A stretch of DNA of 43,380 nt from Thermovenabulum sp049701175. GTDB lineage: Bacteria; Bacillota; Thermosediminibacteria; Thermosediminibacterales; Thermosediminibacteraceae. The notes below the pieces were generated by a model that saw only the letters and a list, made by a program, of their open reading frames with translations, searched no databases and was not told the origin of the DNA. Position 1 is the first letter of the stretch. Each line of letters starts with the position of its first letter. The DNA lies in contig NZ_JBNATW010000022.1 in NCBI RefSeq assembly GCF_049701175.1, positions 1 to 43,380 on the forward strand. Direction: 5' to 3'. Made by a program: the position numbers and the translations under genes. Positions 33,090-40,933 of this stretch are shown one piece after another.

Positions 33090-33165
33090 GGCCCTATCGT
33101 CTAGCGGTCTAGGACGCCGCCCTCTCACGGCGGAAACAGGGGTTCGAGTCCCCTTAGGGCTACCA
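33090..33165 (+). tRNA. tRNA-Glu (anticodon CTC)
   Basis: The acceptor GGCCCTA/TAGGGCT begins with a G-T pair. The anticodon stem CCGCC/GGCGG has loop CTCTCAC, anticodon CTC, reading GAG. The T-arm AGGGG/CCCCT, discriminator A and encoded CCA are present. It lies ten bases after the tRNA-Gln, so both are cut from one transcript. Confidence 0.95.
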
Positions 33166-33189
33166 TTTGAAATTAATATTTTTGTTTAT

Positions 33190-33227
33190 AAATGCCTATG
33201 GCGTTACTTGTCGTAGGCATTTTATAT
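33190..33227 (+). terminator. Terminator after the tRNA pair
   Basis: A perfect 9-bp stem (33190-33198 with 33214-33222) is followed by an interrupted T-rich tract, TATATTTG. Confidence 0.7.
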
Positions 33228-33334
33228 TTGTCCTTTCTTAACAAATACTATATAATTTTTTAAAAGTTGATTAAACAACTTAAATCAATTACAATATTTA
33301 GTAGGTCTAATATGAAGGGAGCAAAATTGGGCTT

Positions 33335-33858
33335 CATTACCGCCGTTTTCATATTTACTTACCCATGTATAAACCTGTTGATAAGACACCTGATATTTCT
33401 GAGCAGTTTCAGCGTAATTATTCTGATGTTCAATACAATATTTAACTATTTCAACTCTTTCATCATAAGTGGTTTTTCTACCATTAGTCATTATAGGCGT
33501 TCCTCCTGTTCCAGAAGTTTTCAGTTCCTTATGACTATCTATTATACTTCAAAACCCACTCATGAAGCATTTTTTTTGAACGTATCCCATATTTTACACA
33601 TATATCTAACTGAGAGCTAGTACCCGCAAGATAGTCTTTTACAGCCATTTCTTTTAATTCCGCAGAGTAATAAGAGTTCTTTGAAGTAGTGCTTATACCT
33701 TCAATACCTAAGGATTGATAATTACAAATCCATTGTCTCAAAGATTTAGGATTAATCCCAATCAAAGTGGCAACATGGTTAATCGAATCTTTTCCTTCTA
33801 TGCACATTAGAACGTATTTTAATTTCTCGTCTGTTGAAAATTTACTTTTTCGTCCCAT
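33335..33858 (-). pseudogene. Frameshifted OrfA of an IS3-family transposase
   Basis: Two minus-strand frames join into one OrfA. The first (from ATG 33858) reads MGRKSKFSTDEKLKYVLMCI with helix-turn-helix DSINHVATLIGINPKSLRQW and a second one, SSQLDICVKYGIRSKKMLHEW, ending prematurely at YNR. The second (33491-33335) continues with TNGRKTTYDERVEIVKYCI and another helix-turn-helix NYAETAQKYQVSYQQVYTW. The lesion is a tandem 4-bp repeat CTATCTAT on the plus strand (33536-33543); removing one copy restores YNSHKELKTSGTGGTPI and the frame. After GGNEA the sequence is unrelated. Confidence 0.8.
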
Positions 33859-33922
33859 AAAAATATGCTCCTCCCTGTGTTAAACAGTTTTATTATTTTA
33901 ACTGTCTACCCCAAGGGGAGCA
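33335..33922 (-). mobile_element. Truncated IS3-family remnant
   Basis: On the minus strand a left end TGCTCCCCTTGGGGTAGACAG (33922 downward) is followed by an OrfA-type gene and then an abrupt loss of similarity near 33335; the integrase part (OrfB, with its DDE residues) and the right end are absent. A 10-bp perfect inverted repeat (33862-33871 with 33917-33926) covers the OrfA ribosome site, a feature that blocks transposase translation from read-through mRNA in several elements. The remnant sits between the tRNA genes, a common landing zone, and the DUF711 gene. Confidence 0.75.
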
Positions 33923-33989
33923 TATTAAATTAGCGGGATTTTCTGATTTATTTAGTATTGCATTTTAAGAATATAATTTTGGCCTTTTG

Positions 33990-35354
33990 CTAATTTGTGA
34001 GACTCTGAATGGGTGGGGGGATTCTACCTCCGCGTCTTACAAAAACTGAAGAATCTAAGGTGCTTACGGGCATTATAGGTGCCCTTCCTAAAAGCCCTCC
34101 AAATTCTACCCAATCTCCAGCTTTTTTGCCAGGAACGGGGATGATACGGACGGCGGTAGTCTTTTTGTTAATTACACCTATTGCCATTTCGTCGGCTATT
34201 ATTGCTGCAATGGTTTCGCAGGAGGTATCGCCGGGGATTGCAATCATATCAAGTCCTACGGAGCAAACCGATGTCATTGCTTCAAGTTTTTCGAGGGTTA
34301 ATGCGCCTTCCTCAACTGCCTTTATCATTCCAGCGTCTTCGCTTACGGGTATAAAAGCTCCTGAAAGCCCTCCTACATAGGATGCTGCCATTGCACCACC
34401 TTTTTTAACAGCATCATTCAGAAGTGCCAGTGCAGCTGTAGTACCCGGTGCGCCACATCGTTCTAAACCCATTGCTTCAAGGATGTTGGCAATACTATCG
34501 CCAACTGCAGGGGTTGGAGCAAGAGAAAGGTCTATTATTCCTAAGGTCACTCCTAACCTTTTTGCCGCTTCACGACCAATTAGTTCACCTGCACGGGTGA
34601 TTTTAAATGCAGTTCTTTTAATTGCTTCGGCAATCTCGCCAAAATCAGCATTTTCGCTCATGCGCCGTAATACCGTATTTACTACTCCGGGGCCGCTTAT
34701 ACCTATGTTTATGGAAGCTTCTGGCTCTCCTATGCCGTGAAAAGCACCTGCCATAAAAGGATTGTCTTCAACGGCATTGGCAAAAACCACGAGCTTTGCG
34801 CATCCTATCCCGTCCCTTTCGGCTGTTAATTCTGCGGTTTTTTTAATAATATGCCCCATTGCAAGCACCGCATCCATATTTATGCCTGCCCTGCTTGAGG
34901 CTACATTTACGGAAGAACAGACCCTTTCTGTAGAGGAGAGCGCTTCAGGTATGGAGTTTAAAAGATTTATATCTCCTTTTGTAAAACCTTTATGAACTAA
35001 AGCGGAAAAACCACCTATAAAATCAATGCCCAGCTCTTTCGCAGCTTTATCCATAGCTTTAGCTATTGGTGCAAGATCTTTTTCTGGGCACGACTCGGCT
35101 ATGATAGAAATAGGTGTAACCGAAATACGCTTATTAACAATGGGGATTCCGAATTCCGCTTCCAATTCCCTTGCAACCGGTACCAGTTTTTCAGCGGTAT
35201 GAATAATTTTATCATATATTTTGTCGGCAATTTTATTGATATCAGAACTGCAGCAGTCCCTAAGGCTAATTCCCATGGTTATTGTCCTGATATCCAAATT
35301 TTCTGCTTGCACCATTCTGATTGTTTCTATTATTTCATCTCTTGTAAAGCTCAT
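33990..35354 (-). CDS. DUF711 (UPF0210, PFL-like) family protein
   Basis: This 454-residue cytoplasmic protein of the DUF711 family has unknown biochemistry. Conserved stretches are visible: LDIRTITMGISLRDCCSSD near the start, GIPIVNKRISVTPISI, GIDFIGGFSALVHKGFT, SSTERVCSSVNVASSRAGINMDAV, LGIIDLSLAPTPAVGDSIA, CGAPGTTAALALLND, and AIPGDTSCETIAAIIADEMA. Conserved Cys and acidic residues suggest an enzyme; structural similarity of the family to glycyl-radical or lyase folds has been discussed, but no reaction is established. AGGAGG precedes the ATG. It lies 11 bp after an ACT-domain gene, a pairing conserved across many Firmicutes and archaea. Confidence 0.9.
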   Translation of the reverse strand: MSFTRDEIIETIRMVQAENLDIRTITMGISLRDCCSSDINKIADKIYDKIIHTAEKLVPVARELEAEFGIPIVNKRISVTPISIIAESCPEKDLAPIAKAMDKAAKELGIDFIGGFSALVHKGFTKGDINLLNSIPEALSSTERVCSSVNVASSRAGINMDAVLAMGHIIKKTAELTAERDGIGCAKLVVFANAVEDNPFMAGAFHGIGEPEASINIGISGPGVVNTVLRRMSENADFGEIAEAIKRTAFKITRAGELIGREAAKRLGVTLGIIDLSLAPTPAVGDSIANILEAMGLERCGAPGTTAALALLNDAVKKGGAMAASYVGGLSGAFIPVSEDAGMIKAVEEGALTLEKLEAMTSVCSVGLDMIAIPGDTSCETIAAIIADEMAIGVINKKTTAVRIIPVPGKKAGDWVEFGGLLGRAPIMPVSTLDSSVFVRRGGRIPPPIQSLTN

Positions 35355-35365
35355 ATGTATTCCTC

Positions 35366-35815
35366 CTATATTCTGTGCATATATCTAAAAACCTCTTCTC
35401 TTTGGGCATCTACCCTGACGGAAAGGGAATTTCCACGCTCAGAAAGCAATTTTTTGAGCTCCTCAAAGCTCACTTTGCTTTTTGAAATGTCAACAACCAT
35501 TATCATTGTGAAAAGCCCTTCTATAGATGTCTGAGTTATGTCAAGGATGTTTATATTGTTTGTTGCCAATACATCGGAAATGCCTGCAATTATTCCGACT
35601 CTATCTTCCCCTATAACGGATATTACTGCTTTTTGTGATGGTGGAGTATTAAGAGGGGTTGAATCTTCTAAAAGGATATCACCAATATAAATTTTTATAC
35701 CATGAGCTGCAGCATAAACGCGGGCCTCCTTTGTGACAAGGGAACCGGGGGGGAGCTTTATTACTTTGTGTTCATTATAGTTTTTAATGGTGTCAAGGGT
35801 TATAAGTATGTCCAT
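35366..35815 (-). CDS. ACT-domain protein (UPF0237) with N-terminal extension
   Basis: The last 90 residues are an ACT domain, KAVISVIGEDRVGIIAGISDVLATNNINILDITQTSIEGLFTM, the form that pairs with DUF711 proteins and usually stands alone. Here it carries about 60 extra residues with IKLPPGSLVTKEARVYAAAHGIKIYIGD. A similar P-G-x-x-(V/L)-T-x-x-A-R-x-Y-A-x-x-x-G-I pattern occurs at the ends of several microcompartment and cobalamin-related proteins. ACT domains bind amino acids or similar ligands, so it probably regulates the DUF711 enzyme. GGAGGTG precedes the ATG. Ligand unknown. Confidence 0.85.
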   Translation of the reverse strand: MDILITLDTIKNYNEHKVIKLPPGSLVTKEARVYAAAHGIKIYIGDILLEDSTPLNTPPSQKAVISVIGEDRVGIIAGISDVLATNNINILDITQTSIEGLFTMIMVVDISKSKVSFEELKKLLSERGNSLSVRVDAQREEVFRYMHRI

Positions 35816-35943
35816 AATTTATAATAACACCTCCGTAAAATAAAAAAGCTTTGGGAAGAAATTTAATTGAAATTCAATTTATTATATTAAAGTATAAAAC
35901 AAAAAAGTAGATAACATCAAGGGTAAGCAAAAAAATTTTTAAA

Positions 35944-35978
35944 ATAAAAAAAGAGGATTACTCTTACATTAAATAATC
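35944..35978 (-). terminator. Terminator of hflX
   Basis: On the minus strand a GAGGATTA/TAATCCTC stem (35971-35978 with 35952-35959) is followed by TTTTTTT. The stem starts inside the last codons of hflX. Confidence 0.82.
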
Positions 35979-37211
35979 CTCATATTTTGATATTATTGAT
36001 TCTTCAATTTCCCCGGAAATTTTTATACCGTTTTCCAGATATTCTTTAGAAAATATTAAACCGTTTTCAAAAATAGTGTCAATAATAGATAATTTATCGT
36101 AAGGGACAAGAAATTCTACTCTTTTCCTCGTTTTTGGAAGAACTTCGCAAATTTTTAACAATAATTTATCTAAATTTTTATTATAAAGTGCAGAAATTTC
36201 CACGGCATTTTCGAAGTTTAAAGCATTAACGGGGATAGTAGGGTATTTATCCACCTTATTTAAGGCTAAAACTTTTGGTTTTGATTCCGCACCGATTTCC
36301 TTTAACACTTTAAAAACCGTTTCAATTTCCGTTTCAAAATTTTTACTGGAGTAATCTGCTACGATTAGCAATAAGTCCGCGTCTCTTACTTCTTCCAAAG
36401 TAGCCTTGAAAGCTTCAACAATTTCATGAGGGAGCTTTCTTATAAATCCTACTGTATCAGATAAAAGGGCTTTTCTTCCATCGGGGAGCAAAAGCAGCCT
36501 TGTTGTGGTATCCAAAGTATCAAATAATCTATCTTTATTTGAAACATTTGCTTTGGTTAGGGTATTCATGAGGGTAGATTTACCGGCATTGGTGTAGCCT
36601 ACAAGGCAAATAACCGGGAATTTTCTTGCTTTTCTAATAAGGCTTCTACTTTTTTGAATTTTTTCAAGTTCTTTTTTTAAATGAACAATTCTTCTTTTAA
36701 TATGCCTTTTATCGGTTTCAAGTTTGGTTTCGCCGGGGCCGCGGGTCCCTATTCCGCCGCCAAATCTCGAAAGTTCTATGCCTTTGCCAGTTAACCGTGG
36801 CAGCAAATGCTGAAGTTGAGCGAGTTCTACCTGGATTTTTCCTTCTCTTGATTTTGCCCGCTGGGCAAATATATCTAAAATAAGGGTTGTTCTATCAATA
36901 ATCTGAAGCTCCAGTAAATTTTCTAAATTTCTCACCTGCACGGGTGTTAAATCATCATCGAAAATTACTGCATTTACTTCAAGAGTTTTAGCAACTTCAG
37001 CAATTTCATGAGCCTTACCTTTTCCAATGTAATATGCAGGATCTATAGAAGCTTTTTTTTGAGTAGCTTTTGCTACAACTTCTGCACCAGCTGTTTTAGC
37101 AAGGAGTTCTAATTCTTCAAGGCTTTCTTCATCTTGCTCGTTTTTAATTATTCCTGCTAATATACATCTTGTTGTTTTATATTCATTTTCTTTTAAAAGG
37201 TTTGAAGCCAA
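35964..37211 (-). CDS. hflX: GTPase HflX
   Basis: HflX is a ribosome-binding GTPase that splits stalled or heat-damaged 70S ribosomes. The N-terminal domain contains NAVIFDDDLTPVQVRNLENLL and TLILDIFAQRAKSREGKIQVELAQLQHLLPRL, then the glycine-rich loop FGGGIGTRGPGETKLE. The G-domain has GYTNAGKSTLMNTL (G1), a DTLDTTTR switch, SDTVGFIRKLPHEIVEAF (G3) and LNKVD (G4). It is 415 residues, complete. Start TTG 37211 follows GGGAGG. It is transcribed away from the aldolase gene; the 160 bp between them must hold promoters for both. Confidence 0.95.
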   Translation of the reverse strand: MASNLLKENEYKTTRCILAGIIKNEQDEESLEELELLAKTAGAEVVAKATQKKASIDPAYYIGKGKAHEIAEVAKTLEVNAVIFDDDLTPVQVRNLENLLELQIIDRTTLILDIFAQRAKSREGKIQVELAQLQHLLPRLTGKGIELSRFGGGIGTRGPGETKLETDKRHIKRRIVHLKKELEKIQKSRSLIRKARKFPVICLVGYTNAGKSTLMNTLTKANVSNKDRLFDTLDTTTRLLLLPDGRKALLSDTVGFIRKLPHEIVEAFKATLEEVRDADLLLIVADYSSKNFETEIETVFKVLKEIGAESKPKVLALNKVDKYPTIPVNALNFENAVEISALYNKNLDKLLLKICEVLPKTRKRVEFLVPYDKLSIIDTIFENGLIFSKEYLENGIKISGEIEESIISKYEDYLM

Positions 37212-37375
37212 AACAGGCCCTCCCTTGACATAAATAGTTTTTATACAATAATTATAGCATTTTGGATAGAATTAATTCACACAATAATTAAATAAATAAT
37301 ACACATTTTTATGAATCTGTTATATAATTTTTTAAGAAATAACTTTTAAACAAAAATTGTACTGGAGGGTAAAGA

Positions 37376-38305
37376 ATGCCGCTTATTACTTCAAAAGAAT
37401 TATTTAAAAAAGCTTATGAAGGTGGTTATGCAATAGGTGCCTTTAATGTAAATAATATGGAAATCATTCAGGGTATTGTTGAGGCAGCAAAAGAAGAAAA
37501 TTCTCCCCTAATTTTACAAGTATCGGCAGGAGCAAGAAAGTATGCTAAACCTGTTTATTTAAAAAAATTGGTAGAGGCAGCAGTTGAGGATACAGGATTG
37601 CCCGTGGTATTACACCTTGATCACGGTGAAAGCTTTGAAATCTGTAAGGCTTGTATTGATGATGGTTTTACTTCGGTCATGATTGACGGTTCAAAATTAC
37701 CCTTCGAAGAAAATGTTAAACTTACAAAACGGGTAGTGGAATACGCGCATGAAAGAGGAGTAGTTGTAGAAGGTGAATTAGGAAGGATTGGTGGGGTTGA
37801 GGAAAATATTAACGTGAGTGATAGGGAAGCTACATTTACTGATCCAGATCAGGCTTTAGAATTTGTTGAGAGAACAGGAGTAGATTCTTTGGCAATTGCT
37901 ATAGGGACAAGCCATGGTGCATATAAATTTAAGGGTGAGCCCTACCTTGATTTTAAAAGGTTAGAAGAAATAATGAAGAGGCTTCCAGGTTTCCCATTGG
38001 TTCTTCACGGTGCTTCAACTGTACTTCCGGAATTTGTGGAACTTTGCAATAAGTATGGGGGTAATATACCTGGAGCAAAAGGTGTTCCCGAGGATATGCT
38101 TAGAAAAGCTGCAAGCCTTGGAATTTGTAAGATAAATATAGATACGGATTTAAGGCTTGCAATGACTGCTACGATTAGAAAATACTTAGCAGAAAACCCT
38201 GCAGAATTTGATCCACGAAAATATTTAGGAGCTGCAAGGGAAGCCATTAAAGAAATGGTGAAGCATAAGATTAGAAATGTCCTTGGCTCAAGCAATAAAA
38301 TTTAA
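37376..38305 (+). CDS. fba: Fructose-bisphosphate aldolase, class II
   Basis: It splits fructose-1,6-bisphosphate into the two triose phosphates used by the glycolytic operon at 15-22 kb. The zinc-dependent class II form is shown by YAIGAFNVNNMEIIQGIVEAA, the metal site VVLHLDHGESFE near residue 82, VVVEGELGRIGGVEE near 132, AIAIGTSHGAYKF near 177, VLHGASTV near 208, and KINIDTDLRLAMT. It is 309 residues, typical. GGAGGG precedes the ATG, and a strong terminator follows, so it is a single-gene unit. Confidence 0.96.
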   Translation: MPLITSKELFKKAYEGGYAIGAFNVNNMEIIQGIVEAAKEENSPLILQVSAGARKYAKPVYLKKLVEAAVEDTGLPVVLHLDHGESFEICKACIDDGFTSVMIDGSKLPFEENVKLTKRVVEYAHERGVVVEGELGRIGGVEENINVSDREATFTDPDQALEFVERTGVDSLAIAIGTSHGAYKFKGEPYLDFKRLEEIMKRLPGFPLVLHGASTVLPEFVELCNKYGGNIPGAKGVPEDMLRKAASLGICKINIDTDLRLAMTATIRKYLAENPAEFDPRKYLGAAREAIKEMVKHKIRNVLGSSNKI

Positions 38306-38318
38306 TTAATGATGAAAG

Positions 38319-38357
38319 CCCCTTAAAAGTTTTATTGAGCTTTTAAGGGGTTTATTT
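38319..38357 (+). terminator. Intrinsic terminator after fba
   Basis: A perfect 11-bp stem (38319-38329 with 38340-38350) is followed by TTTATTTTATT. Confidence 0.9.
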
Positions 38358-38492
38358 TATTCAAATGGTTATTTAATTAGGATTAGTAAAAATTAGAAAG
38401 TAATAAAAAATTAATCACATAAAAAATTTTTTTTATAAAAAGAAGGAATTTTTATATATATGTAGAACTAATTATCAAAGGGGGTAGTGATA

Positions 38493-39188
38493 TTGGTAAG
38501 TAATGAAATATTAAAATCTTATATACCATTGGTAGATTTTATTGCAGGTATTGTAGGTCCCTTTTGCGAAGTTGTATTACACGATATTACAAATGTAGAA
38601 TCTTCGATTATAGCTATAAAAAATTCTCATATAAGCGGGAGGAAAGTCGGTGGGCCTTTGACCGACCTCGGAATAAAATTGATAAATGATAAGGAATACT
38701 TGACTAAAGACTATTTGTTGAATTATTCTGCTAAGACTGTGGATGGGAAAATCCTTCGGTCTTCAACATTTTTTATAAAAGATCCAGATGGGAAATTGAT
38801 TGGTATGCTCTGTATAAATGTGGATCTAACGGAGGCTTTGAACGCAAGAGAATTTTTAAATAGCTTTATAATGGACAATGGAAAAGACGAAAATAAAAAC
38901 GATAATGAAGCTGGAAAAAAGAAAAAACGTAAAAAGGTTAAAAATGGCATAGAAATATCCGAGTACTTGACGGTTTCTTTGGAAGATTTAATGCAGACCA
39001 TGATTAAAAAGGCCATTTCAGAAGTTGATATTCCTCCAGAAAGGATGTCGCCGGAAGAAAAGATGAGAATAGTTCAAAAACTTAATGAAAAAGGAGTGTT
39101 TCTAATAAAGGGCGCAGTAACTGAAGTGGCTAAGAATTTGAAGACCTCAGAAAATACCATATACAGGTATTTGAATAAGCTTGAATAA
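38493..39188 (+). CDS. YheO/DauR-type PAS-HTH transcriptional regulator
   Basis: The first 120 residues form a YheO-like PAS domain: YIPLVDFIAGIVGPFCEVVLHDI, SSIIAIKNSHISGRKVGGPLTD, then DGKLIGMLCINVDLTEAL. A lysine-rich linker (about 130-150) leads to a C-terminal helix-turn-helix, LNEKGVFLIKGAVTEVAKNLKTSENTIYRYLNKL. Start TTG 38493 is preferred, as GGGGG lies eight bases before it; GTG 38487 is too close. It is about 231 residues. Relatives such as DauR control D-amino-acid genes. It stands first in a cluster with ridA, a threonine dehydratase and a symporter, so it most likely senses an amino acid and controls those genes. Confidence 0.85.
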   Translation: MVSNEILKSYIPLVDFIAGIVGPFCEVVLHDITNVESSIIAIKNSHISGRKVGGPLTDLGIKLINDKEYLTKDYLLNYSAKTVDGKILRSSTFFIKDPDGKLIGMLCINVDLTEALNAREFLNSFIMDNGKDENKNDNEAGKKKKRKKVKNGIEISEYLTVSLEDLMQTMIKKAISEVDIPPERMSPEEKMRIVQKLNEKGVFLIKGAVTEVAKNLKTSENTIYRYLNKLE

Positions 39189-39238
39189 AAAATTTTTTAA
39201 ATAAAAAAAATAAAAATTAATGAAAGGGAGTGTTTTTA

Positions 39239-39619
39239 ATGGAAAAAAGGATAATTAAAACAGAACAAGCGCCAAAAGCAATTGGACCTTATTCTCAAGC
39301 CGTAATGGTGGGTGATATGCTTTTTGCCTCTGGTCAGATTGCACTGGACCCTGCAACAGGAGAGCTAGTGGAAGGAGGGATCGAGGCACAAGCAACAAGG
39401 GTTATGGAAAACATCAAAAACATCCTTGCAGCCGCTGGTATGGATTTTTCAAATGTTGTAAAATCAACAATTTTCATTACAGATATTAACAATTTTGCAA
39501 AGGTTAATGAAATCTACGGAAAATATTTCCCAGAAAATCCTCCTGCAAGATCCACAATAGAAGTAAGCAAACTTCCAAAAGGAGCATTAATTGAGATCGA
39601 AGTAATTGCCCATAAGTAA
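39239..39619 (+). CDS. ridA: RidA family enamine/imine deaminase
   Basis: RidA hydrolyses the reactive 2-aminoacrylate or 2-aminocrotonate enamines released by threonine and serine dehydratases, which otherwise damage PLP enzymes. The protein is 126 residues from ATG 39239 (after GAAAGGGAG). The family signatures are KAIGPYSQAVMVGDMLFASGQIALDP near residue 13, FITDINNFAKVNEIYGKYF near 80, and the Arg-containing PPARSTIEVSKLPKGALIEIEVIA near 100, where Arg and Glu bind substrate. It is immediately upstream of the dehydratase gene, exactly the enzyme whose product it clears. Confidence 0.95.
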   Translation: MEKRIIKTEQAPKAIGPYSQAVMVGDMLFASGQIALDPATGELVEGGIEAQATRVMENIKNILAAAGMDFSNVVKSTIFITDINNFAKVNEIYGKYFPENPPARSTIEVSKLPKGALIEIEVIAHK

Positions 39620-39654
39620 ATTGCAATACCAATTAAGCCTTAGGAGTGAAAAAA

Positions 39655-40863
39655 ATGGAAATATCACTTAGAGAGATCCAGGATGCCCGGGCTTTAGTAA
39701 AGAATGTAGCATATAAAACAAGCCTCGTACACAACACCACACTAAGCGAAATGTCAGGGAATACTGTATACTTGAAAATGGAAAACCTGCAGAAAACGGG
39801 CTCTTTTAAAATAAGGGGTGCCTATAATAAAATTGCACATCTTTCACCTGAAGAAAAACAAAAGGGTGTGATAGCTTCATCTGCAGGTAATCACGCCCAG
39901 GGCGTCGCACTGAGTGCCACTCTTTACGGTATAAAATCAACTATAGTCATGCCAAAACATGCACCCTTATCTAAGGTTTCAGCAACAAAAAGCTACGGTG
40001 CTGAAGTAGTTCTTCACGGCAATATTTACGATGAAGCTTATGCTAAAGCAAAGGAAATTCAGGCTGAAACTGGAGCTACCTTTATTCACCCTTTTAATGA
40101 TCCTTACGTCATAGCAGGGCAGGGGACAATTGGACTTGAAATAATGGAAGATTTATACGATGCAGATGCAATTGTAGTACCTATAGGTGGTGGAGGACTT
40201 ATTTCAGGAATCTCAATAGCGGTTAAAAATATTAATCCTAAAACAAAAATAATAGGTGTTCAAACTAAAAATGTGCCTTCTATGGCCGAGTCAATAGCAA
40301 AAAATAAAATTACTACCGTAGAAGGAACGCCTACCATAGCTGATGGTATAGCAGTAAAGACCCCCGGGGATTTAACCTTCAGCATTATTCAAAAATATGT
40401 AGATGAAATAGTGACGGTAGATGAGGATGAAATTGCAAATGCCATATTATTGCTCCTTGAAAGGGCAAAGGTGGTTTCTGAAGGTGCAGGAGCTGTTCCT
40501 GTTGCAGCTATATTAAATAGGTTGAATTCTTTAAAGGGCAAAAAAATAGTAGCTGTTGTAAGCGGTGGGAATATAGATGTAAACATTCTGGCAAGGGTAA
40601 TAGATAAAGGTCTTGTTAAAGGTGGTAGAAAGGTATTTATTGATACTTTTATACCGGACAGGCCCGGAACATTGTCGAAACTTTTAGGATTAATTGCTGA
40701 GACAGGAGCAAATGTATTATCTGTAACGCACCACAGGTCTTCAAAGGACGTTCTCATAGGATATGCAAAGGTGGAGCTAGAACTAGAAACCGCAGATGAA
40801 GAACACGTGAACAAGTTAAAGAGGATTTTGGAAGAAAATAAATATTCCATTGAGGTTCATTAA
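39655..40863 (+). CDS. Threonine (serine) ammonia-lyase with ACT-like C-terminus
   Basis: This PLP enzyme deaminates threonine to 2-oxobutyrate, and probably serine to pyruvate. ENLQKTGSFKIRGAYNK holds the PLP lysine near residue 51, SSAGNHAQGVA the substrate loop, PIGGGGLISGIS the phosphate cup near 177, and VSGGNIDVNIL the end of the catalytic part. The last 75 residues (FIDTFIPDRPGTLSKLLGLI) form an ACT-like domain. At 402 residues it matches the medium-length form that is often catabolic. ATG 39655 follows TAGGAG; an in-frame GTG overlaps that site. Without ilv genes nearby, catabolism of hydroxy amino acids is more likely than isoleucine synthesis. Confidence 0.92.
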   Translation: MEISLREIQDARALVKNVAYKTSLVHNTTLSEMSGNTVYLKMENLQKTGSFKIRGAYNKIAHLSPEEKQKGVIASSAGNHAQGVALSATLYGIKSTIVMPKHAPLSKVSATKSYGAEVVLHGNIYDEAYAKAKEIQAETGATFIHPFNDPYVIAGQGTIGLEIMEDLYDADAIVVPIGGGGLISGISIAVKNINPKTKIIGVQTKNVPSMAESIAKNKITTVEGTPTIADGIAVKTPGDLTFSIIQKYVDEIVTVDEDEIANAILLLLERAKVVSEGAGAVPVAAILNRLNSLKGKKIVAVVSGGNIDVNILARVIDKGLVKGGRKVFIDTFIPDRPGTLSKLLGLIAETGANVLSVTHHRSSKDVLIGYAKVELELETADEEHVNKLKRILEENKYSIEVH

Positions 40864-40933
40864 GTATTATAATTATATATAGTTTTTGTTTGATTTTTGA
40901 TTAACGATTGAATATTTTGGGGGAGGTTACCGG

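Noticed and set aside
33267..33620. Plus-strand frame of 117 codons after the tRNA genes
   Set aside because: It is the antisense of the IS3 OrfA remnant, which has clear helix-turn-helix motifs on the minus strand.
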